Origin: Gammaproteobacteria bacterium
GTDB lineage: Bacteria; Pseudomonadota; Gammaproteobacteria; Arenicellales; DRJH01
Direction of reading: 5' to 3'
DNA: 10,274 nt
Assembly: GCA_011052285.1 (NCBI GenBank)
Contig: DRJH01000301.1
Span: 1-10,274, forward strand
Part shown: positions 1 to 5,631 of the stretch, piece by piece
Layout: each line of letters starts with the position of its first letter
How positions within the stretch are numbered: position 1 is the first letter of the stretch
The notes under the pieces: generated by a model
Databases searched by the model: none
Told to the model about the DNA's origin: nothing
Seen by the model: only the letters and a program-made list of their open reading frames with translations
Position numbers and translations under genes: made by a program

Positions 1-149
1 AAGGGGCTGGGACTGGAGCCGGTGGTACGAATACAGCCGGGAATACGGCCGGTCCCGCAGTGGACAAGAACGGAAACCCAATGACTCCGACTCCTGCCGC
101 TCCGGCAGCGGCTCCAGCGGCTGCCCCGGCAGCGGCCCCGGCAGCTTAG
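1..149 (+). CDS. C-terminal end of an Ala/Pro-rich protein (partial)
   Basis: The reading frame is open from the window edge (first full codon at 3) to a TAG at 147-149 and gives 48 residues. The first part is rich in Gly, Thr and Asn; then comes a short charged stretch (VDKNGNP) and a tail of four Pro-Ala-Ala-Ala units. Such tails are typical of flexible, low-complexity C-termini of exported or surface-associated proteins, but nothing here identifies a family. It is called coding because the frame is open, the repeat stays in frame, and the stop is followed about 70 bp later by a good terminator. The start and main domain lie outside the window, so no function is proposed. Confidence 0.6.
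   Translation, partial: GAGTGAGGTNTAGNTAGPAVDKNGNPMTPTPAAPAAAPAAAPAAAPAA
99..146 (+). repeat. Four degenerate 12-bp repeats encoding PAAA
   Basis: Four consecutive 12-nt units of the form GCYCCRGCRGCK encode Ala-Pro-Ala-Ala each time, with third-position differences between units. The repeat ends exactly at the stop codon of the partial gene. It is the sort of tract that expands and contracts by slippage. Confidence 0.75.
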
Positions 150-168
150 GGTATAGGCATATAACTAA

Positions 169-204
169 AGTTGTATAACAGCGGAATACTCTCTGTTATC
201 AACT
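169..204 (+). other. Bulged hairpin in the 3' untranslated region
   Basis: AGTTG (169-173), a bulged T, and ATAACAG (175-181) pair perfectly with CTGTTATCAACT (193-204) around an 11-nt loop, giving 12 bp with one bulge. No T-tract follows, so it is not itself an intrinsic terminator. It lies between the stop of the Ala/Pro-rich gene and the terminator at 222-255 and may protect the transcript 3' end. Confidence 0.5.
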
Positions 205-221
205 AACTGGTCCACACACCA

Positions 222-255
222 AGGGCTGGCGGATATTTCCGTCAGCCTTATTTTT
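222..255 (+). terminator. Rho-independent terminator
   Basis: AGGGCTGGCGG (222-232) pairs with CCGTCAGCCTT (239-249) as an 11-bp stem including two G-U pairs, with a 6-nt loop (ATATTT). It is followed by ATTTTT and, slightly further on, a second T-run (261-266). It ends transcription of the Ala/Pro-rich gene upstream. Confidence 0.85.
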
Positions 256-296
256 GTCGATTTTTTCGGCATCCTCTCCTTAATCGTCCTTTAATT

Positions 297-326
297 TTGA
301 CAGGTATAATTCTTTTAACATTTAAT
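297..326 (+). promoter_or_regulatory. Putative sigma70 promoter for the small exported-protein gene
   Basis: A perfect -35 hexamer TTGACA (297-302) is followed after 18 nt by TTTAAT (321-326), about 40 nt upstream of the ATG at 367. A perfect TATAAT at 305-310 lies too close to TTGACA to pair with it but could be an alternative -10. The region is A+T rich and just downstream of a terminator, as expected for an independent transcription unit. Assigned by pattern only. Confidence 0.5.
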
Positions 327-366
327 CAATAGCTTGCAGTGGCAAGCGAAAACCGGAGAATGCAAC

Positions 367-593
367 ATGAAATCAAGTAAGCAACAAAATCTTCCTTCCT
401 TAAAAGTCTTGATGCTGGCTTGTACTGCGTCCTTGACATTATCTGCCGCTGCGATTGTTCCTACGGGGATGCCGGACAGCATAGTGGTGCAATGAAAGGG
501 TCTGCTGATGAGTCCATGGGTAATGAGAAATCCCATAGTAAAATCAAGCCTCTATTGGGTACCGGTGAGATCCCTAATAATTCCAATGGTTGA
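367..593 (+). pseudogene. Small exported protein gene, apparently frameshifted
   Basis: ATG at 367 has a good ribosome binding site (GGAG, 355-358, 8 nt upstream). The frame starts with a basic N-terminus (Lys2, Lys5, Lys13), then a hydrophobic core (about residues 14-29, ending LSAAA) typical of a Sec signal peptide. This frame stops at 493-495 after only 42 residues. A second frame, open from 381, continues to a TGA at 591-593 and encodes a hydrophilic Gly/Ser/Asn/His/Lys-rich tail (SYGDAGQHSG..., ending PNNSNG). Restoring one base near 450-468, for example a fifth G in the GGGG run at 465-468, joins the two frames into a 75-residue secreted protein. No family is recognised. The break may be a real pseudogenisation, a sequencing error, or a true short 42-residue product. 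Confidence 0.5.
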
Positions 594-702
594 TTTGTTA
601 TTAGCACGAGGTCACCTGAATCCAAAGTACACTTGGAACCCAAAGCATACTTGTATGATTCATTTGACAGATTTAAAGAAAGATTGAGTTTGTGATCAAA
701 TT

Positions 703-746
703 GGAATCAGGAGCAGGCTGCCGGGTATCCCCGGCAGTCTGATTCC
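703..746. terminator. Two-tier inverted repeat in a convergent gap; possible bidirectional terminator
   Basis: GGAATCAG (703-710) pairs with CTGATTCC (739-746), and inside it CTGCCGGG (718-725) pairs with CCCGGCAG (730-737) around the 4-nt loop TATC. The asymmetric interior bulge is 7 nt on one side and 1 nt on the other. It lies between the small exported-protein gene (plus) and znuA (minus), which converge on it. Neither side has a strong T-tract, so its efficiency as an intrinsic terminator is uncertain. The rest of the 594-849 gap shows no gene. Confidence 0.5.
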
Positions 747-849
747 TGATAAATACACCCAGAATTCACTTCAAATCCGCTTTCCCTCACGACCACCGCC
801 ATGGATGGTGAGCGTGCTGGCTTAGCAGGGGCAATAAACCGGTCGGTTC

Positions 850-1728
850 TTAATTCTCGGATAGCCTCTTGGGTGTCAGGCAATCCCTCAGGTCGCTGGC
901 TAGTTGCACCAACAACTGGTGATACGTTTGACGGTCCGGGGACAGGCGCACACCCAGAGGGTCCAGGATGCCTATTCTCAGGTTGTCCTGTAGCAAGGGT
1001 CTCAGGGAGTTGCTTGGGAACTGTGGCTCGGAGAACAGGCAGGAAACCCGCTGTTGAGTGATAATATGGCGAATTTCCTGCAGGCGTCGTAAGCTTATTG
1101 GGCGATTCGGGTTACGACTGACACTTGCGACAAGATTCAGTCCGTAGTACCTGGCTAAACGTTGGTAGCCATCGTGGTAGACAATAAAAGGCTTGTTTCG
1201 TATGGGGTTTAAAATTTTTTTTAATTGCTTATCAGTGCGTTGTAGGCTACGTTGTAGCACGAGCGCCCGCGCTCGATAGGTGTCACGATGTGCCGGATCC
1301 GCTTTGCTCAAAGTAGCAGTGATCTGCTCGACCATAGATGCCGTCAGAATCGGATCCAACCACAAGTGGGGATCATCTGCGAGTGGCGCAGAAGGGCGGA
1401 CAGTGCGCTGTAGTAGGGAAACTACCTGTGTGGTTTTGGGTAAGGCTGCAAGCGGGCGAGTCAGGAAGCCTTCCAGGTTCGGGCCGATCCAGAACACCAG
1501 CGTACTGTTTCGCAGAACACGCATTTCATTGGGACGCAGCAAATGGTCATGAGGTGACTGATCTGGCGGCAAGATCAGCTGTGGTGGATTGGCTGGGTCA
1601 GCAATGGCTTTAACCAGCATCTGCAAGGGCAGTATGCTGGTGGCAATGCGTGGCGTCTGTGCCATGGCCGATAGGGCCAGAAGTTGAAAAATAAATGCAG
1701 CTACAAGGCGCAGGTGATGATGAGGCAT
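850..1728 (-). CDS. znuA: Periplasmic zinc-binding protein of an ABC transporter (ZnuA-like)
   Basis: This is the cluster A-I substrate-binding protein that captures Zn2+ in the periplasm and hands it to ZnuB/ZnuC. The 292 residues begin with a Sec signal peptide (about 1-23, AMA-Q). Predicted metal ligands are His60 (SPHDHLLRP), His121 (DPHLWLDP) and His185 (VYHDGYQ), with the LDPLG segment at 255-259 that is conserved in this family. Cys230 and Cys283 match the disulfide pair of enterobacterial ZnuA. The long His/Asp-rich loop found between the first two ligands in E. coli ZnuA is missing; only a short linker (about 104-118) is present. The gene stands alone: no znuB, znuC or zur is next to it in the window, and it is divergent from recQ. 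A manganese-specific relative is less likely because the Cys pair and the SPHDH motif point to zinc. The start is the first Met before the signal peptide; a weak CGGA lies upstream. Confidence 0.9.
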   Translation of the reverse strand: MPHHHLRLVAAFIFQLLALSAMAQTPRIATSILPLQMLVKAIADPANPPQLILPPDQSPHDHLLRPNEMRVLRNSTLVFWIGPNLEGFLTRPLAALPKTTQVVSLLQRTVRPSAPLADDPHLWLDPILTASMVEQITATLSKADPAHRDTYRARALVLQRSLQRTDKQLKKILNPIRNKPFIVYHDGYQRLARYYGLNLVASVSRNPNRPISLRRLQEIRHIITQQRVSCLFSEPQFPSNSLRPLLQDNLRIGILDPLGVRLSPDRQTYHQLLVQLASDLRDCLTPKRLSEN

Positions 1729-1790
1729 GAATATCCGGGGTAGGTTGAGTGTGGTAGGCCGGAGTCAGAAGTATCGATTGCAAGCGTACT

Positions 1791-1820
1791 CTGCTCGGGA
1801 CGTGATCATACCCCGAGCAG
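1791..1820. repeat. Inverted repeat overlapping the znuA promoter; candidate operator or leader hairpin
   Basis: CTGCTCGGG (1791-1799) and CCCGAGCAG (1812-1820) are perfect 9-bp inverted copies separated by 12 nt, which contain the palindrome TGATCA. The repeat covers the predicted -10 element and transcription start of znuA on the minus strand. That position suits a repressor site, or a hairpin at the 5' end of the transcript. It does not resemble the A+T-rich Zur box known from enterobacteria, so the binding protein is unknown. Confidence 0.5.
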
Positions 1821-1833
1821 TGGATTCTACCAA
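1805..1833 (-). promoter_or_regulatory. Putative sigma70 promoter of znuA
   Basis: On the minus strand TTGGTA (plus-strand positions 1828-1833) and TATGAT (1805-1810) are separated by exactly 17 nt, with 4/6 and 5/6 matches to consensus. Transcription would start near 1798, leaving a leader of about 70 nt before the ATG at 1728. Pattern-based assignment. Confidence 0.5.
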
Positions 1834-1911
1834 ATGCCGGGTGGCAAATGTTGGATGAAAGTCTTTGACCTTGACGCCGATAGTACGGGCCCAGGCAGTA
1901 CAATACCCGGC

Positions 1912-3741
1912 ATGTTGAATGCCGCCCGCACACTTTTGCGCCAGACCTTTGGTTTTGCCGATTTTCATCCACAACAAGCTGAAGTGATTGCGGCCATACT
2001 GGCCGGTCATGACGCATTGGTGTTGATGCCTACGGGTGGTGGCAAGTCGCTGTGTTATCAGATTCCGTCAATGTTGCTTGACGGCACCGGGATCGTGGTC
2101 TCCCCCTTGATTGCGCTGATGCAAAATCAGGTATTAGCACTGCGCCAGGCTGGGGTTCAGGCTGAATACCTGAATTCCAGCCTGGACTATGGCCAACAAC
2201 AGGCGATTGAAATGAGATTGCGATCCGGGCAGCTGGATCTGTTATACATCGCCCCGGAGCGATTGTTGTTGCCGAGAACGCTGGAGTTACTGGGTCAGCT
2301 GAAACTGGCATTATTTGCCATTGATGAGGCCCATTGTGTGTCGAGCTGGGGTCACGATTTTCGCCCTGAATACCTGCAGCTTTCCGTACTCCAGGAACGA
2401 TTCCTCGGGGTGCCAAGAATGGCCCTGACAGCAACTGCAGATGCGACAACCCGTCGCGATATCGTTGCTCAACTGGGCCTGCAACAGGCTGCACATTATA
2501 TCAGTTCGTTTGATCGACCCAACATCCGTTATCTGGTGGAAGAACAACAAGCGGGTCGAGAACAATTATTGCGGTTTCTGGATCAACATCATCCGGATGA
2601 CAGCGGTATTGTCTACTGCCTGTCGCGCAAAAAAGTAGAGGCGACGGCACAGTGGTTGAATCTGCATGGCCGACAAGCGCTACCCTATCATGCCGGTCTG
2701 CTGCATGCCGAGCGAGACCAAAACCAGGTCCGGTTTATGAACGAGGCGGGGCTCATCATGGTGGCCACCATCGCCTTTGGCATGGGTATCGACAAACCGG
2801 ATATCCGTTTTGTCGCTCACCTGGACCTGCCACGTAGTCTCGAAGCCTATTACCAGGAAACCGGCCGCGCCGGGCGCGACGGTCTGCCAGCCAGTGCCTG
2901 GCTGTGTTACGGCCTGCAGAATGTGGTCCGTTTGCGGCAAATGCTGGAGGCTTCCGAAGCGGATGAAGCCCACAAGCGGTTGGAACGCCGCAAGCTTGAG
3001 GCTATGCTGGGTTATTGCGAAATGATTCGTTGCCGAAGACAGGCGTTGTTGGCCTATTTTGGCGAACAAAAGTCACAGCCCTGTGGCAATTGTGATTGCT
3101 GTTTATATCCTCCACGGGTTGAAGATGGTAGTGTCTACGCAAGCAAGGCCCTGTCCTGTGTCTACCGCAGCGGTCAACGTTTTGGAGCAGGCTATATTAT
3201 TGATCTCCTGCTCGGTAAAACCAGTGGCCGAATTCTTGCCCGGGGCCACCAGCAGCTGAGTACTTTTGGTATCGGTACAGAATTGACTGCGCTACAGTGG
3301 CGTTCGGTGTTTCGACAATTGCTGGCAGGCGGTTTATTATCCACCGACCCGGAAGGTTTTGGTGTTTTACGCCTGACCGAGGCCTGTCGGCCGATTCTGC
3401 AGGGCCAGCAACCCCTACAACTGCGCCTGGAGCAACCTGATCGTAAAAAAGCCGCTCCACGTCGCAGCAAAATACTGCAACGGCCTGCCCTTACCGGTGT
3501 CGATGAACAGCTCTGGCAGTCTTTGTGTCAATGCCGTACCCAACTCGCACGCCAGTACGGTGTCCCGCCTTACTTGATCTTTCATGACAGCACTCTGCAC
3601 GCCATGGTTGAGGAAAGGCCAGCCGATTTAAATCAATTCTCCTGTCTAAGTGGGGTGGGACAACACAAACTGGAGCACTACGGTGCTATTTTTCTGCAGA
3701 TACTGCAAACGCATTCTTCACCCCTATTTTCCGGGGATTGA
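1912..3741 (+). CDS. recQ: ATP-dependent DNA helicase RecQ
   Basis: RecQ is a 3'-5' superfamily 2 DNA helicase acting in recombinational repair and restart of stalled forks. Numbered from the ATG at 1912 (609 residues, the E. coli RecQ length), the sequence shows Walker A MPTGGGKS (39-46), the DEAH box (138-141), motif III LTATAD (172-177), motif V AFGMGIDKP (288-296) and motif VI QETGRAGRDG (315-324). A zinc site follows with Cys374, Cys391, Cys394 and Cys397, then the winged-helix RQC region (about 408-504) and an HRDC domain (about 531-600). All core motifs are intact. The frame extends upstream to ATGs at 1834 and 1855. The start at 1912 is preferred because family members begin just before the LLRQTFGF segment, as here; the 26 extra residues do not look like RecQ. 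No candidate start has a strong ribosome binding site. The gene is divergent from znuA. Confidence 0.95.
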   Translation: MLNAARTLLRQTFGFADFHPQQAEVIAAILAGHDALVLMPTGGGKSLCYQIPSMLLDGTGIVVSPLIALMQNQVLALRQAGVQAEYLNSSLDYGQQQAIEMRLRSGQLDLLYIAPERLLLPRTLELLGQLKLALFAIDEAHCVSSWGHDFRPEYLQLSVLQERFLGVPRMALTATADATTRRDIVAQLGLQQAAHYISSFDRPNIRYLVEEQQAGREQLLRFLDQHHPDDSGIVYCLSRKKVEATAQWLNLHGRQALPYHAGLLHAERDQNQVRFMNEAGLIMVATIAFGMGIDKPDIRFVAHLDLPRSLEAYYQETGRAGRDGLPASAWLCYGLQNVVRLRQMLEASEADEAHKRLERRKLEAMLGYCEMIRCRRQALLAYFGEQKSQPCGNCDCCLYPPRVEDGSVYASKALSCVYRSGQRFGAGYIIDLLLGKTSGRILARGHQQLSTFGIGTELTALQWRSVFRQLLAGGLLSTDPEGFGVLRLTEACRPILQGQQPLQLRLEQPDRKKAAPRRSKILQRPALTGVDEQLWQSLCQCRTQLARQYGVPPYLIFHDSTLHAMVEERPADLNQFSCLSGVGQHKLEHYGAIFLQILQTHSSPLFSGD

Positions 3742-3782
3742 GAACAGTAATCGTTGGGCGTATTATGCGCCCTGGAAAATAG

Positions 3783-3822
3783 CGCTTGGCAGCAGGAATG
3801 TTGATAGGATTTGTGCCAAGTG
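3783..3822 (+). repeat. Inverted repeat in the recQ-diguanylate cyclase gap
   Basis: CTTGGCA (3785-3791) and TGCCAAG (3814-3820) are perfect inverted copies with a 22-nt spacer, extended outward by a G-T and a C-G pair. It lies 26-65 nt upstream of the GTG start of the cyclase gene, so it could be a leader hairpin or an operator. A smaller hairpin, GGGCG/CGCCC, sits about 15-20 nt upstream. No T-tract follows either one, so no terminator is called for recQ. Confidence 0.3.
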
Positions 3823-3847
3823 GAGTCAACAATAGGGTGGGATACAG

Positions 3848-5518
3848 GTGCTCTCGACACAGATAACCGAGAAACCAGTCAGTAAATTTCGTATATTTGC
3901 CTGGGTATTCTCCCTCGCTATGCTCACAATTACCCTGAGTTTCTGGCTGTTGTGGTTTGCCCAGGAACAGGCCAGGCGAGACAGTACATTGGCAGATGTT
4001 GAGCAGCATATTGATGTTGCACGACAGGTGTTAAATAATGAACTGGGCAATCTGCGTTTTGAACTGCAGGTGCTCATTGAAAACCCCCTGCTTACCCGTT
4101 ATGTACGACAGCCCTCACAGATAAATTTACAACAGTTGCAGCAGTATTTCCTGCGATTTATAAAACACCGGCCGATCAATGACCAGCTGCGTCTGTTATC
4201 CGGTAGCGGGCGGGAGCTGCTGCGGGTAAACCAGCCACAGGGTCACCCCGTCATTGTGGCCAATAAAACGTTACAGAATAAATCGACACGTGATTATTTT
4301 ATTGCCGCGTCTTCGTTAAAGACCGGCCAGGTATTGCTGTCCCGTTTTGACCTGAACCGTGAGCATGGAAAAATTGAGCGGCCATTAAAACCCACCTTTC
4401 GTTTGGCCACTCCTGTGTTCACGGAGTCAGGTCTGCGGAAAGTTATTCTGGTGATGAATATCCGTGGGCAGAAAGTACTGGACCGATTTCGACAAGCATT
4501 TGGTGGTGAAGTTGCCTGGTTTTCCTTGTTTAACCGACAAGGGTTCTTGTTGCAGCAAATCAGTAATATTCCTCAACAAGCCGTGCCAGTAAAGCTTAGA
4601 ACATGGGGGTACGTTTTCGATGACAAAAGCAATTTTGCCAATCTGCAACCGAAGGTATGGAAACAAATAGCATCCACACCAAGCAACGAATTGACCGTTG
4701 CAAAAGGGACTTATATTTCCACAACTGTTTATCCATGGAACGTAACCCATGCCACCGCCAGTACCTGGCCATCGAAGGTTCCGGCAGAACAGTTATTCTG
4801 GAAAATTGTGGCTTTTGTTCCTGCAGTAAACGTTGGTTCGTTCTTCACGGCCTATGGCCTGGGTGCGTATCTGAAGTTGTACGTGTTGCTGCTGCTGTTG
4901 GCCATCCTGATGTGTTGGCTGTTTACTGATGCGCGCGCCAAGTATTTAGAAGGTCTCAATCAGATTAAAAAGACGGCATTACATGATCCCTTGACCGGCT
5001 TGCCAAATCGCGTGCTGCTCTACGATCGCTGGAAGCAGGCGGTGGCTGAGTCACGACGCAGTGGCAAGAAGATTGCCTTGTTGTTCATCGATCTGGATGA
5101 ATTTAAGGATGTCAATGATCGCTTTGGGCATAAGACAGGTGATAACTTGTTACAGCGGGTAGCAGCGCGATTGCAGTCCTGTTTGCGTGAGTCGGATACC
5201 GTGGCCCGTATTGGGGGTGATGAATTTGTGGCTCTACTGGGAAACATTGACCGCTATGCAGATGCCGGTCGGGTTGCCGGGAATATCGTGCAGTCAATTG
5301 CCCGGCCGTATCCACTGGGTTCGCAGCAGATATCGATTCAGTCCAGCGTGGGTATTGCTGTTTGTCCAGATCATGGGAATCATTTCGGCGCCATTTTACA
5401 TGAAGCCGATATCGCTATGTATGAAGCCAAGGCCAAAGGTAAGAACCAATACGCATTCCGCACTAAAGAGAAAATAACGTTGGCAACCCAGTCGGCTGCC
5501 CTTAAGACCATTGCTTGA
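3848..5518 (+). CDS. Membrane-bound diguanylate cyclase with periplasmic Cache-like sensor
   Basis: This protein makes the second messenger c-di-GMP from two GTP. The 556 residues have a transmembrane segment (about 16-37), a periplasmic sensor domain (about 41-340), a second transmembrane segment (about 341-359) and a cytoplasmic GGDEF domain (about 378-545). The sensor carries the pattern DYF...SRFDLNxEHGxIExPxKP...ATPVF (149-191), seen in double-Cache sensors attached to GGDEF proteins of gammaproteobacteria; the ligand is unknown. The catalytic motif is an exact GGDEF (456-460). RESD (447-450), five residues before it, is an intact RxxD product-inhibition site, so the enzyme should be active and feedback controlled. 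DPLTGLPNR (380-388) marks the domain start. There is no EAL domain. The GTG start at 3848 is supported by an AGGGTGGG (3834-3841) six nt upstream and by placing the first membrane helix correctly. Confidence 0.92.
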   Translation: MLSTQITEKPVSKFRIFAWVFSLAMLTITLSFWLLWFAQEQARRDSTLADVEQHIDVARQVLNNELGNLRFELQVLIENPLLTRYVRQPSQINLQQLQQYFLRFIKHRPINDQLRLLSGSGRELLRVNQPQGHPVIVANKTLQNKSTRDYFIAASSLKTGQVLLSRFDLNREHGKIERPLKPTFRLATPVFTESGLRKVILVMNIRGQKVLDRFRQAFGGEVAWFSLFNRQGFLLQQISNIPQQAVPVKLRTWGYVFDDKSNFANLQPKVWKQIASTPSNELTVAKGTYISTTVYPWNVTHATASTWPSKVPAEQLFWKIVAFVPAVNVGSFFTAYGLGAYLKLYVLLLLLAILMCWLFTDARAKYLEGLNQIKKTALHDPLTGLPNRVLLYDRWKQAVAESRRSGKKIALLFIDLDEFKDVNDRFGHKTGDNLLQRVAARLQSCLRESDTVARIGGDEFVALLGNIDRYADAGRVAGNIVQSIARPYPLGSQQISIQSSVGIAVCPDHGNHFGAILHEADIAMYEAKAKGKNQYAFRTKEKITLATQSAALKTIA

Positions 5519-5587
5519 TCGGGTAGAACACAGTTTGTTGGTCTACTAAGGCGGCGATTATTGATTCGAGAAATGCGTCTCACTTTG

Positions 5588-5616
5588 TTGCGCTGCAGTA
5601 GAATTCATCTCATAAT
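5588..5616 (+). promoter_or_regulatory. Putative promoter of the ior-kor operon
   Basis: TTGCGC (5588-5593) and CATAAT (5611-5616) are separated by 17 nt. Transcription would start near 5623, only about 9 nt before the first iorA ATG (5632) and 27 nt before the second (5650). The preceding gap (5519-5587) shows no clear terminator for the cyclase gene. Pattern-based only. Confidence 0.4.
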
Positions 5617-5631
5617 GCCCGCCTTTTACAG

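Noticed and set aside
305..310. TATAAT as the -10 partner of TTGACA at 297-302
   Set aside because: The two hexamers are only 2 nt apart, which is incompatible with a sigma70 spacer; TTTAAT at 321-326 fits better.
801..1061. Plus-strand open frame of 86 codons
   Set aside because: It is mostly antisense to znuA, has no ribosome binding site, and its product is low-complexity Gly/Arg/Pro-rich with no recognisable domain.
1729..1833. Enterobacterial-type Zur box upstream of znuA
   Set aside because: No sequence resembling the A+T-rich Zur palindrome was found; only the G+C-armed inverted repeat is present.
1834..1911. 26-residue N-terminal extension of RecQ
   Set aside because: It does not look like RecQ sequence, makes the protein longer than usual, and its ATGs lack good ribosome sites; the start at 1912 matches the family.
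1610..2494. Minus-strand open frames opposite the znuA start and the recQ 5' part
   Set aside because: They overlap well-supported genes and intergenic control sequence, and their products are Cys/His/Pro-rich shadow translations without motifs.
3749..3772. GGGCG/CGCCC hairpin after recQ as a terminator
   Set aside because: The stem is only 5-7 bp and no T-tract follows on either strand.
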